Assembly: GCF_009557455.1 (NCBI RefSeq)
Contig: NZ_CP045651.1
Location: 2,790,001 to 2,854,000 of the forward strand
Reading direction: 5' to 3'
Source of the DNA: Alistipes sp. dk3624
GTDB lineage: Bacteria > Bacteroidota > Bacteroidia > Bacteroidales > Rikenellaceae
Length of the DNA stretch: 64,000 bases
Below are positions 27,842-36,011 of the stretch, one piece after another. The notes under the pieces are model-generated. The model saw only the letters and a list, made by a program, of their open reading frames with translations. It made no database searches and was not told the DNA's origin. Both the position numbers and the translations under genes were made by a program. Numbering within the stretch: the first letter of the stretch is position 1; every line of letters starts with the position of its first letter.

Positions 27842-29533
27842 TTACTCTCCCTTTTCGAGTAATTTTCCTATCCGGTATCGTATCAGAGATACGGTTTCCG
27901 AAGGAACTTTTACTTTCATATCGATCATGTGCCGGGCCAATGAGACGGCTTCTTCTTCCCTTGCGGTTTTGTCGTAAATTTCAACCAGTTGATATAATGG
28001 AACAAAACGGTTAGGGCACATATTTGAAGCCAGTTTTGCATGTATTTCGGCCTGTTTGTAATTTCCGATCCGGAAATAGTTGTCCGCTTGGATTATTTGT
28101 AAGTCGCAGTCATTGAATTGCTTTTCGCATTCGGTTAAAATCAGGCGGCTTTGTCTGTATTTTCCGATACGGTTGAGCACGGCTCCGTAATTATATAAAA
28201 ACAACGGTTCGCCGCCTAAATCGGAATACAAATCGTCGTATCCTCTGGAATTTGCTTCTGCGAGGATCGTTTGCTTCGATTTGTTCCAATGTATTTCCGA
28301 TTTAATCCGCCTGACAGTTGTGGAGATCGAGAAAAGGGCGAAAGGAATTACCGATAACCGAATTATCCGGATCGGAATCCTGCGTTCGGGCGTTTTTTCC
28401 TTTCCGGTCACCAGGAACAGATCGAGCGTTAGGAAACAGAGCATGATCGTATAATGCAACGGGTAGCTGAACAAGGCAAGAACAGCTATTGCCGCAATCG
28501 AGGTCAAACCCGTTTTTTTGTATGGAGTTTTTTTCGGAGATATGAGCAACATAGCGATGAAAAGACCGCCCAGGAGCAGGATTCCCAATAGACCGAAACT
28601 TACCGCACATCCGAGATACTCATTGAAAGGGTGTTTGGTATTGTCTGCCAGCGGAGCCAAGCGGCTGTCCGGTTTTTCGGCGAAATAATCGGCCTGGTAT
28701 AACATGTATTTGGCGGTAAATCCGTTTGGCCCGTGCCCCAGCAGTGGCCGGTCCCGGATCATATTCCAGGAGCACTGCCAGATCAGCAGGCGTCCGTCCG
28801 CCGAATCTTTTTTGTACTGGTATAGTAAAACCGTACATGCGATCAGGAAAAAGAGCAGGAAAGCGCCGGATACAATCCGGATGCGGCGGCAGAAGCGGCG
28901 AAACAGCCCCCGGGGCAGCGATAATAGTCCTATGGTGATGGCGGCTACGATACCGGCTCGTGATTCCGATACGACGATGGCGGTGATAAAAAGCAGTGTG
29001 CCGCTGATGCCGACTGTTCGATTCAGCGTTCCGGTTTCCCGGATCAACAGGATTGCGAACGGCAGCAATGCGACCATCGTTGCGGCGAATCCGGCCGGGT
29101 TATCGAAGTGCCCCTGCGCTCCCAGAACGGATTTGTTTTGTAACAGTCCGTAAGTGGCTTCGCAGCAACCGGTGGCGACCAGCGGAATAAACAGCCTGCG
29201 GATCGTCGTTTCGTTAAAACAATATTTTAGCAGTAAAAACAGGCTTCCGATCAAACCGGCGGAAAACAGCGGTTCGGCGGACGGCTGTCCGGACAACAAG
29301 CAGAGGCATCCTATGGCGGTTAGCCATATATAGAGAAACTGTTCTCCGCGGTTTAGCGAAAGAACTTTGCGCGGGAATATTCCGCACAATCGGATAGACA
29401 CTACCGATAAGACCAGAGCGGTAACCAATCGCAGTGTCATGGATTGTTCCGTATTCCAATCGAAGTAATGCGGCAACAACACACTTCCGATGCAACTCAC
29501 TAACATAAGTACGATGCCTACTATTTGATACAT
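27842..29533 (-). CDS. O-antigen-ligase-family membrane protein with C-terminal TPRs
   Basis: 563 residues, about 11 membrane segments from residue 1 to 395. The central large loop (about 225-300) includes LLGHGPNGFTAKYMLYQADYFAE and KHPFNEYLG, the Wzy_C/O-antigen-ligase motif region. The last 150 residues are helical TPR-like repeats. It resembles Bacteroidota ligases that join glycan or O-antigen to acceptors. No other glycan-assembly genes are next to it, so an envelope or glycoprotein role cannot be assigned. Confidence 0.8.
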   Translation of the reverse strand: MYQIVGIVLMLVSCIGSVLLPHYFDWNTEQSMTLRLVTALVLSVVSIRLCGIFPRKVLSLNRGEQFLYIWLTAIGCLCLLSGQPSAEPLFSAGLIGSLFLLLKYCFNETTIRRLFIPLVATGCCEATYGLLQNKSVLGAQGHFDNPAGFAATMVALLPFAILLIRETGTLNRTVGISGTLLFITAIVVSESRAGIVAAITIGLLSLPRGLFRRFCRRIRIVSGAFLLFFLIACTVLLYQYKKDSADGRLLIWQCSWNMIRDRPLLGHGPNGFTAKYMLYQADYFAEKPDSRLAPLADNTKHPFNEYLGCAVSFGLLGILLLGGLFIAMLLISPKKTPYKKTGLTSIAAIAVLALFSYPLHYTIMLCFLTLDLFLVTGKEKTPERRIPIRIIRLSVIPFALFSISTTVRRIKSEIHWNKSKQTILAEANSRGYDDLYSDLGGEPLFLYNYGAVLNRIGKYRQSRLILTECEKQFNDCDLQIIQADNYFRIGNYKQAEIHAKLASNMCPNRFVPLYQLVEIYDKTAREEEAVSLARHMIDMKVKVPSETVSLIRYRIGKLLEKGE

Positions 29534-29944
29534 GTCAGTCTGTTGTATGAGGTAGCGGATTTTAATCGATCGTCAAATCAAGATCCGGCTGAAACCGATT
29601 TCAGCCGGATCCTGAAAAAGTGCAATAACGAAAGTCCTAACTGCCAAAAATTTTATCGCGAAAAATAATAAAAGATCTACACGACTGCCAGGCTCCATCT
29701 TATGGCACGTGAAATGATTTTATTTTTAATAAAGATGTAACAAATAAATAACTATTAACAATTAGGCTGGTTGAAAAAGCTCTAAACCAAAAATGAGACT
29801 GGATACTACTTATTACTAATACTATTCCCAATATCATAAATAGGATATAGAGGAGCTTTTCTTTGTCTTTTGTTATTTTGCAATCATGATAATTATTAGT
29901 TAATCCCGGTTTATCATCTATCCGAAAACATTTTCATAAAAAAC
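29534..29944. other. AT-rich intergenic stretch with one hairpin
   Basis: 411 bp without a convincing gene. It is visibly more AT-rich than the flanking housekeeping DNA. The only structure is a perfect 13-bp inverted repeat at 29582-29594 and 29599-29611 (GATCCGGCTGAAA with TTTCAGCCGGATC) around a 4-nt loop. It could terminate the minus-strand genes at 29945-30930, although it lies some 330 bp past them. Confidence 0.5.
29582..29611 (-). terminator. hairpin downstream of the small membrane-protein gene
   Basis: A 13-bp perfect stem with loop CCGA; on the minus strand the bases after it are TTGATTT, a poor U-tract. A distal terminator or a processing site are both possible. Confidence 0.35.
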
Positions 29945-30208
29945 TTAACGGCCAAAAAGTTCCTTATGATAAATAAGATTTATAATCGCGATTGCAAATA
30001 ATACCATTCTGACAATCCACAAAATCGTTTTATTTTTAATGAGTCCATTACATATAAAACAAATCGATAAAAAAACAATTAGAAATACCCCATCCCATGC
30101 TTTAGACAGAATACTTTCAATCAACAGTAACACTGCAATTATTGTTATCGCAAGAACTGTCAGTAAATCTTTGTATACCATGATTTTTTTTGATATCATA
30201 ATACCCAA
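29945..30208 (-). CDS. small three-helix membrane protein, candidate immunity-like partner
   Basis: 87 residues, almost wholly hydrophobic: helices at about 14-32 (LTVLAITIIAVLLLIES), 37-53 (AWDGVFLIVFLSICFIC) and 60-80 (ILWIVRMVLFAIAIINL), with basic ends. The start at 30208 overlaps the upstream lipoprotein gene by 13 nt; an internal ATG at 30196 (MISKKIMVYK) is also possible. No known family was recognised. Size, topology and overlap with a secreted protein resemble bacteriocin or effector immunity proteins, which is only a hypothesis. Low GC and AT-ended codons suggest foreign origin. Confidence 0.55.
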   Translation of the reverse strand: MGIMISKKIMVYKDLLTVLAITIIAVLLLIESILSKAWDGVFLIVFLSICFICNGLIKNKTILWIVRMVLFAIAIINLIYHKELFGR

Positions 30209-30930
30209 TCATCTAAATCTACAATGTCGCCAGGATTTTGACCGCTTTCACCGATCTTAATGACTCCGGCGACTTCTGATATGACTATTCCATTGGGATT
30301 ATTTTCTGCTGCCTTCGCATATTCCCTTGCTTGCCAGTTTAATAAACAGCTTGTGACTGCGGCCGGTATAAAGCCGAATCCTCCTAATAAAGCACTAAGA
30401 TCACCTCCCGTATTTAATATATCAGCCGCTTCTTTTAAATCAGCATTGGAAAAATAAGTTTTACTTCCCCACCAGAAAGATTGAACTCCGGTAATTCCAC
30501 CTTCGGGAATCTCGGTATCTGTTTTTGTTAATGCAAAAGGTATCTGTTTGTCAGGATTGATGATCTGAAGACTTTTTGAGCCTGTCTGAATAACGGCAAA
30601 TCCGGCAGATTGTGCTTTACGAATATTTTCGTTGCTGGATTTCATGCAGTTGGAGAAAAAATTGAATATTTCTTCCGACATGCCCGCTTCTTTTCCCGAT
30701 TGAATGTCCATCGAAAACTGTCCGTTCGAAAGGCGGATGTGCTTGTCGATTCTTTTTTGCGCTTTTTGTAATATAACGGATTCGGCGTTGTTAAGCTGTG
30801 AGAAATTCACGTTACCGCTGAATTGGAGAAATTCGTCGGGTTGATAACTTTCGCTGTCTTTGGAGCATGCCCAAAATGTAATGACTGTAAATACGGCGCA
30901 AATGAATCCTAGTAATTTGATCTTTTTCAT
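30196..30930 (-). CDS. lipoprotein with glycine-rich hydrophobic C-terminal segment
   Basis: 244 residues. A lipobox (FWAC, about residues 19-22) is followed by an alpha-helical region (about 45-100) that has only one Cys. Then comes a region containing TGVQSFWWGSKTYF, and near the end a helix pair rich in Gly and hydrophobic residues (GGDLSALLGGFGFIPAAVT, about 175-195). The tail is acidic (DIVDLDDWVL). I do not recognise the family. Its AT-rich DNA and the overlapping membrane-protein gene behind it suggest a small acquired two-gene unit. Confidence 0.6.
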   Translation of the reverse strand: MKKIKLLGFICAVFTVITFWACSKDSESYQPDEFLQFSGNVNFSQLNNAESVILQKAQKRIDKHIRLSNGQFSMDIQSGKEAGMSEEIFNFFSNCMKSSNENIRKAQSAGFAVIQTGSKSLQIINPDKQIPFALTKTDTEIPEGGITGVQSFWWGSKTYFSNADLKEAADILNTGGDLSALLGGFGFIPAAVTSCLLNWQAREYAKAAENNPNGIVISEVAGVIKIGESGQNPGDIVDLDDWVL

Positions 30931-31101
30931 AATAGATAATTAGGTTGAAGTTTTTAATACACATTAATTTATAGCGATAGATATTGAGTATGCAACAATC
31001 GGTTACATCTTGAATTATGTGCTTTCATTCATCTCAAAGAATAATGTATTTTTTATTTCATAAGCAATAATATATAATATTCAGGAACTAAAATTAAAAT
31101 A

Positions 31102-31152
31102 AATAATCCGGATAACAAAATTTTTTATTGTGATTTTGTTATCCGGATTATT
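31102..31152 (-). terminator. terminator after prfC
   Basis: A long AT-rich stem (19 bp, AATCCGGATAACAAAAT with ATTTTGTTATCCGGATT plus flanking pairs) with an 11-nt loop. On the minus strand it is followed by a T-rich run, starting 18 bp after the prfC stop. Confidence 0.8.
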
Positions 31153-31170
31153 ATAAACTATCGGCGTATC

Positions 31171-32748
31171 TTAAAATTCGGATGTGAAGTGGAACCGGAT
31201 GTCCGGAAATTTCTCCTGGGCCAGCGACAGCGCGTACGAAGTGTCTGCAAGGAAGACTTCGCGGCCGTGCTTGTCGAGCGCCATGCTGTTGAACTTCCGT
31301 TTGCGGAAATCCTCCATTTGCGCCTCGTTATCCGACTCGACCCAGCAGGCTTTGTACACCTGCACCGGTTCGTAGCGGCACAGCGCGCCGTATTCGTGTT
31401 CGAGCCGGTACTGAATCACTTCGAACTGCAACGCCCCGACCGTGCCGATGATCTTGCGGCCGTTCATCTTGCTGGTGAACAGTTGGGCCACGCCTTCGTC
31501 CATCAGTTGGTCGATCCCTTTGGCCAGTTGCTTGAATTTCATCGGGTCGCCGTTTTCGATGTAACGGAACAACTCCGGCGAGAAGCTCGGGATGCCGACG
31601 AACTGCAACTGTTCGCCTTCGGTAAACGTGTCGCCTATTTTGAAGTTGCCGGTGTCGTGCAGGCCGACGATATCGCCCGGGAAGGCTTCGTCGATCACCG
31701 ATTTCTTTTCGGCCATAAATGCGGTCGGCGCGGCGAACTTGATGTTTTTGCCGGAGCGTACATGCAGGTACGGTTTATTGCGTTCGAAAACTCCCGAACA
31801 AATCTTCAGGAAGGCGATCCTGTCGCGGTGGTTCGGGTCCATGTTCGCATGGATTTTAAAGACGAATCCGGTCAGTTTGGGTTCGTACGGGTCGATGTCG
31901 CGTTGCGCCGTATGCGATTTCCCCGGCGACGGGGCGATGTCGATAAAACAGTCGAGCAACTCGCGGACGCCGAAATTGTTCAGCGCGCTGCCGAAGAAAA
32001 CCGGCGCGACCGTTCCGGCCCGGTAACTGTCCAGTTCGAACGGCGGATAGACCCCTTCGACCAGTTCCAGGTCGTCGCGCAGATGCTGCGTGAACGGTTC
32101 GATGTACCTGTCGATAGCCGGATCGTTCAGTTTGACGTCGAGCGTTTCCCCTTCGGCCGACTGCTTGTCGGCGCCGAAGAATAGCGACAGCCGGTCGCCG
32201 TACAGGTCGTACACGCCTTTGAACGTCGGCCCGGTGCTAATCGGCCATGCTAGCGGACGCACCTTGATTTTCAGCTCTTTTTCGATCTCGTCGAGCAGGT
32301 CGAACGGATCTTTGCACGGCCGGTCGAGTTTGTTGATGAAAACCATTACGGGCGTATTGCGCATCCGGCACACTTCCATCAGCTTGCGGGTCTGCGTTTC
32401 GACGCCTTTGGCTCCGTCGATCACGATGATCACACTGTCGACGGCCGTCAGCGTGCGGTAGGTGTCTTCGGCGAAATCTTCGTGCCCCGGCGTATCCAGA
32501 ATGTTGATTTTTACATCCTTATATTCGAAGCCCATGACCGATGTGGCGACCGAGATTCCTCGCTGTCGTTCGATCTCCATGAAGTCCGACGTGGCTCCCT
32601 TTTTGATTTTGTTCGATTTGACGGCCCCGGCCACGTGGATGGCCCCGCCGAAGAGCAGCAGTTTTTCGGTTAGCGTCGTTTTCCCTGCGTCCGGGTGGCT
32701 GATGATGGCGAATGTCCGCCTGCGTCGTATTTCCTGTTCTAATTCCAT
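31171..32748 (-). CDS. prfC: peptide chain release factor 3
   Basis: GTPase that removes RF1 and RF2 from terminated ribosomes. 525 residues with the GTPase motifs [14 protein letters not shown] (G1), [10 protein letters not shown] (G2), [13 protein letters not shown] (G3) and FINKLDRP (G4). The RF3-specific domains follow with [13 protein letters not shown] and the C-terminal [15 protein letters not shown]. It is the last gene of the GH25-nadB-thuA-prfC run, 19 bp after thuA. A terminator follows. Confidence 0.96.
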   Translation of the reverse strand: MELEQEIRRRRTFAIISHPDAGKTTLTEKLLLFGGAIHVAGAVKSNKIKKGATSDFMEIERQRGISVATSVMGFEYKDVKINILDTPGHEDFAEDTYRTLTAVDSVIIVIDGAKGVETQTRKLMEVCRMRNTPVMVFINKLDRPCKDPFDLLDEIEKELKIKVRPLAWPISTGPTFKGVYDLYGDRLSLFFGADKQSAEGETLDVKLNDPAIDRYIEPFTQHLRDDLELVEGVYPPFELDSYRAGTVAPVFFGSALNNFGVRELLDCFIDIAPSPGKSHTAQRDIDPYEPKLTGFVFKIHANMDPNHRDRIAFLKICSGVFERNKPYLHVRSGKNIKFAAPTAFMAEKKSVIDEAFPGDIVGLHDTGNFKIGDTFTEGEQLQFVGIPSFSPELFRYIENGDPMKFKQLAKGIDQLMDEGVAQLFTSKMNGRKIIGTVGALQFEVIQYRLEHEYGALCRYEPVQVYKACWVESDNEAQMEDFRKRKFNSMALDKHGREVFLADTSYALSLAQEKFPDIRFHFTSEF

Positions 32749-32767
32749 CGTTTCGTTCGTTACGGTG

Positions 32768-33556
32768 TTACGGTTGTTTTTCCGGAGCCGGCCCGGCGGC
32801 GACCCAGCGGAGTGCGCCGAGCACCTGCGCCCGGTATTGCGGGTCGTCGTAATTTTGGCTGTCGTGTCCCAGGGCGGTGTACCAACTGCGCCCGCCGTCG
32901 AACTGATTGCACCATACGGCCGGGATACTCGGCGTCAGCGCTTCCGGTTCGCGGCCGGCCCAGTCCACGCCGGCGGTTTCCCAGATGGCCAGGATCCGCG
33001 CTTCGGGGTTCAGCCGTTTGAATACGTACAGTTCGTCTTCGGTTTGTAGCGTATCGGGCAACTGTGCGGTCGAAGGATGGGATTGGTCGACCACTTTCAG
33101 CGTCAGTCGTTGCAGCGGCGGATGAAAGTCGAATCGTCCGCCGATCATCTGCGTGAACCATTCCCAGCCGCGTCCGGTACAGGCTGCCGCATGCAGGCCG
33201 ACGAAACCGCCGCCGCGCCGGACGAACCGCTCGAAAGCGCCGCGCTGCGCCGTGTCCAGCAACGGTTCGACATAGCTCGCGTTCGCGTAGACGATCGCGT
33301 CGTATTTCGACAGCGAGTCGTCGCAGAAAACGGCTGTGTTCGACGTAGTATCGGCTGCAAAGCCGTTTTCGGCGGCCATCTCCTGCAGCATCCGCGCCGA
33401 CGCCGCGATATTTTCATGTACATAGCCGTCGCCATGCCCGGTGAATACGAGCACGCTTTTGCCGCGCAGGTCGGCCGTCCGGTCGTCCTGCCGTTCGTTC
33501 GCGCACGAGCCGAGCAGCGCCAGCGCGCACAGTAGAAAGGCGGTTATTCTGAACAT
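32768..33556 (-). CDS. ThuA-domain lipoprotein (trehalose-utilisation-like)
   Basis: 262 residues from the ATG at 33556 ([18 protein letters not shown], a lipobox at Cys18). The ThuA glutamine-amidotransferase-like fold shows [37 protein letters not shown] (where class I amidotransferases carry the nucleophile) and [13 protein letters not shown]. Family members act on sugars, mostly unknown. The ATG shares one base with the nadB stop (TAATG), so translation is probably coupled. Any link to NAD synthesis is unexplained. Confidence 0.82.
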   Translation of the reverse strand: MFRITAFLLCALALLGSCANERQDDRTADLRGKSVLVFTGHGDGYVHENIAASARMLQEMAAENGFAADTTSNTAVFCDDSLSKYDAIVYANASYVEPLLDTAQRGAFERFVRRGGGFVGLHAAACTGRGWEWFTQMIGGRFDFHPPLQRLTLKVVDQSHPSTAQLPDTLQTEDELYVFKRLNPEARILAIWETAGVDWAGREPEALTPSIPAVWCNQFDGGRSWYTALGHDSQNYDDPQYRAQVLGALRWVAAGPAPEKQP

Positions 33557-35133
33557 TATTCCATGTTTACGGGTTTGGCCGGATAGTCGATCGAGTAGTG
33601 CAGCCCGACGCTTTCGTGCATCGCCTCGGCTTGCTTGATGATCAGATAGCCCACGGCGATCATGTTGCGCAGTTCGCACAGGTGCTGACTGAGGGTCGAT
33701 TTCAGGTACAACTCCTCGGTCTCTTTGAAAATGATTTCGAGGCGGCGTTTGGCCCGTTCGAGCCGCAGGTTCGAGCGCACGATGCCGACATAATTACTCA
33801 TGATCAGCTGCATCTCCTTGTAATTCTGCGTAATCAGTGCCATCTCTTCCGGGATGGCCGTGCCTTCGTAGTCCCAGGCCGGAATATTGCGCTGCAACTC
33901 GATCGTATTCAGCAGCGAGATGGCGTGCTGCGCCGCTACGTCGGCATAGACGGCGGCTTCCATCAGCGAATTCGACGCCAGGCGGTTGCCGCCGTGCAGA
34001 CCGGTCGAAGAGGTTTCGCCGAGCGCGTACAGGTGCCGGATCGACGACTCCCCGTTCAGGTTGACCTTCACGCCGCCGCAGCAGTAATGCGCCGCCGGCA
34101 CGACCGGGATCATATCCTTGGTCAGGTCGATGCCGACCGACAGGCATTTCTGATAAATGTTCGGGAAGTGGTTGATGACCTCTTTCGGGTCTTTGTGCGT
34201 GATGTCGAGGTAAACGAATTCGTCGCCCGATATTTTCATTTCGTGGTCGATGCTGCGCGCCACAACGTCGCGCGGCGCGAGCGACCCCATCGGGTGGTAT
34301 TTGTGCATGAACTCCTTGCCGTTTTGCAGCCTGAGCAGCGCGCCGAACCCGCGCATCGCCTCGCTGATCAGAAACGACGGCCGTTCGCCGGGGTTGTACA
34401 GCGAGGTCGGGTGGAACTGTAGGAACTGCATGTTTTCGACCGCTCCCTTCGCGCGGTGTACCATCGCGATGCCGTCGCCGGTCGCTACGGCCGGGTTGGT
34501 CGTCGTATGGTAAATATTGCCGACCCCGCCGGTGGCCATGACCGTTATTTTGGCCAGCACCGTATAGATTTCATGCTTTTTCAGATTCAGCACGTAAGCG
34601 CCGAAGCAGGTGATGTCCGGCGTGCTTTTTTTGACCAACTTGCCCAGGTGGTGCTGCGTCAGGATGTCGACCGCGAAATGATGCTCGTAGATTTCGATGT
34701 TGTGGTGGCGCTTGACGCGGCGCATCAGCGCGCGTTCGATCTCGTGGCCGGTGATGTCTTTGTGGTGCAGGATGCGGTGCTCGCTGTGCCCTCCTTCGCG
34801 GGCCAGTTCGTAGCGTCCCGAGCCGTCCTTGTCGAATTTCGCGCCCCAGTGGATCAGTTGTTTGATGACCGTCGGCGCATGCGTCACGACCTGTTCGACC
34901 GCCGCCCGGTCGCAAATGCCCGCGCCGCACACCAGCGTGTCGTGGATGTGTTTCTCGAACGTGTCGGGATCGTACATTACCGATGCGATGCCGCCCTGCG
35001 CGTAATCCGTGTTGCATTCGCCGAGCTCGCCTTTGGTGACGATCATTACCTTTCCGTATTCGGCGGCTTTCAGCGCGAAGCTGAGTCCGGCGATACCGCT
35101 GCCGACGACCAGAAAATCCGTTTCTATATTCAT
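33556..35133 (-). CDS. nadB: L-aspartate oxidase
   Basis: Flavoenzyme oxidising L-aspartate to iminoaspartate, the first step of de novo NAD synthesis. 525 residues. FAD-binding VVGSGIAGLSFALKAAEYG is at the N-terminus, with GELGECNTDYAQGGIASV and EGGHSEHRILHHKD (active site) and the GALGETSSTGLHGGNRLASNS-type block near residue 360. Anaerobes use fumarate as the electron acceptor. The start overlaps the upstream stop by four bases (ATGA). nadA and nadC are not in the window. Confidence 0.95.
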   Translation of the reverse strand: MNIETDFLVVGSGIAGLSFALKAAEYGKVMIVTKGELGECNTDYAQGGIASVMYDPDTFEKHIHDTLVCGAGICDRAAVEQVVTHAPTVIKQLIHWGAKFDKDGSGRYELAREGGHSEHRILHHKDITGHEIERALMRRVKRHHNIEIYEHHFAVDILTQHHLGKLVKKSTPDITCFGAYVLNLKKHEIYTVLAKITVMATGGVGNIYHTTTNPAVATGDGIAMVHRAKGAVENMQFLQFHPTSLYNPGERPSFLISEAMRGFGALLRLQNGKEFMHKYHPMGSLAPRDVVARSIDHEMKISGDEFVYLDITHKDPKEVINHFPNIYQKCLSVGIDLTKDMIPVVPAAHYCCGGVKVNLNGESSIRHLYALGETSSTGLHGGNRLASNSLMEAAVYADVAAQHAISLLNTIELQRNIPAWDYEGTAIPEEMALITQNYKEMQLIMSNYVGIVRSNLRLERAKRRLEIIFKETEELYLKSTLSQHLCELRNMIAVGYLIIKQAEAMHESVGLHYSIDYPAKPVNME

Positions 35134-35807
35134 TGCAAAATCAGCTTTTGAAGTTCTTGTTCACTGCCTCGGAAGACGTTCCGGTCGACCTTGCGCCGTA
35201 TGCCGGAAATCGTATGCGAATCGGTATGCTGCCAGATTTGCCAGTCCAGCTCGGGGCACCCGCGGTAATCGGCGATCCAAAGCGGGTAGTTTTTTGCCTT
35301 GAAGTCTCCGTGCAGGTATGTTTCGTAAAAATTCGTCGAGCAGTATATGATCGGATTGGTTCCGTAATAGCGTTTGATTTCGTTGCAAAAGGCTTTCGCC
35401 TCTCGGACCATTTTTTTCGGATCGGTCATGAAACGGTGCGGTTCGATGTCGAGCACCGGAAGGAAGTTCCCCTTTTGTAGTTTGGCCGTTTTAATAAAAT
35501 TCCGCGCCTGCTCCTTGCCGGAGGTGCGGTGTCCGAAAAAATGATAGGCTCCCCACGGGATACCTGCCTTTTCGAGTTCTTTGCGGTGCTGTTCGTAGGT
35601 CGGATCGACGATCAGCGTTCCTTCGGTGGCCTTGATCAGTACGAAATAAGGTTTTTCGCTTTCGATGACTTTTTCCCAGTTGACATTTTGCTGGTGCCGC
35701 GAGACATCCAGTCCCCAGATTTCGAAATCGCTCGCGGTCTTTTCGCGGCAGGCCGGCGCGAGAAACAGCATACCCAGCAGGAAAATGTAATATCGAACGT
35801 TCGGCAT
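35130..35807 (-). CDS. GH25-family muramidase, exported lipoprotein
   Basis: 225 residues from the ATG at 35807 (MPNVRYYIFLLGMLFLAPAC). The longer frame to 36011 has no signal peptide at its head and is rejected. The glycoside hydrolase 25 fold is clear: WGLDVSRHQQNVNW (catalytic Asp), FVLIKATEG, GAYHFFGH, LPVLDIEPHRF (the DxE pair) and LDWQIWQHTD. It would cut the glycan of peptidoglycan in the periplasm or outside. It is the first gene of a four-gene run and overlaps nadB by four bases. Confidence 0.88.
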   Translation of the reverse strand: MPNVRYYIFLLGMLFLAPACREKTASDFEIWGLDVSRHQQNVNWEKVIESEKPYFVLIKATEGTLIVDPTYEQHRKELEKAGIPWGAYHFFGHRTSGKEQARNFIKTAKLQKGNFLPVLDIEPHRFMTDPKKMVREAKAFCNEIKRYYGTNPIIYCSTNFYETYLHGDFKAKNYPLWIADYRGCPELDWQIWQHTDSHTISGIRRKVDRNVFRGSEQELQKLILQ

Positions 35808-35899
35808 AAAAGAATTTTCGGCGTTAAGCGCCTTGTTAAATATTGGCCGGATAGGGGCTCTGCGTATTCCGACGTTTGTTTCGACCTTGTCCGGGTGCG

Positions 35900-35907
35900 C
35901 AAAGTTA
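35900..35907 (-). promoter_or_regulatory. -7 box for the GH25-nadB-thuA-prfC operon
   Basis: The minus strand reads TAACTTTG (TAnnTTTG), 93 bp before the GH25 ATG. No clear -33 element. Confidence 0.4.
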
Positions 35908-35962
35908 CAAAACGGTTTTGTTTTTCTTTCATCGCGTATACCATTTTTCCATAAAATAGTTT

Positions 35963-35970
35963 TAGCTTTG
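35963..35970 (+). promoter_or_regulatory. -7 box for the TonB-dependent receptor gene
   Basis: TAGCTTTG matches TAnnTTTG, 42 bp before the ATG at 36012. It supports that start over an upstream in-frame TTG at 36000. Confidence 0.5.
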
Positions 35971-36011
35971 CAAAAATTGAGAGCTCGGTAACCCAAATTT
36001 TGAGAGAGCAA

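Noticed and set aside
30931-31101. Possible -7 box for the lipoprotein gene (CAAAGAATA on plus)
   Set aside because: The spacing between TA and TTTG is one base too long (TATTCTTTG), so it is not a match.
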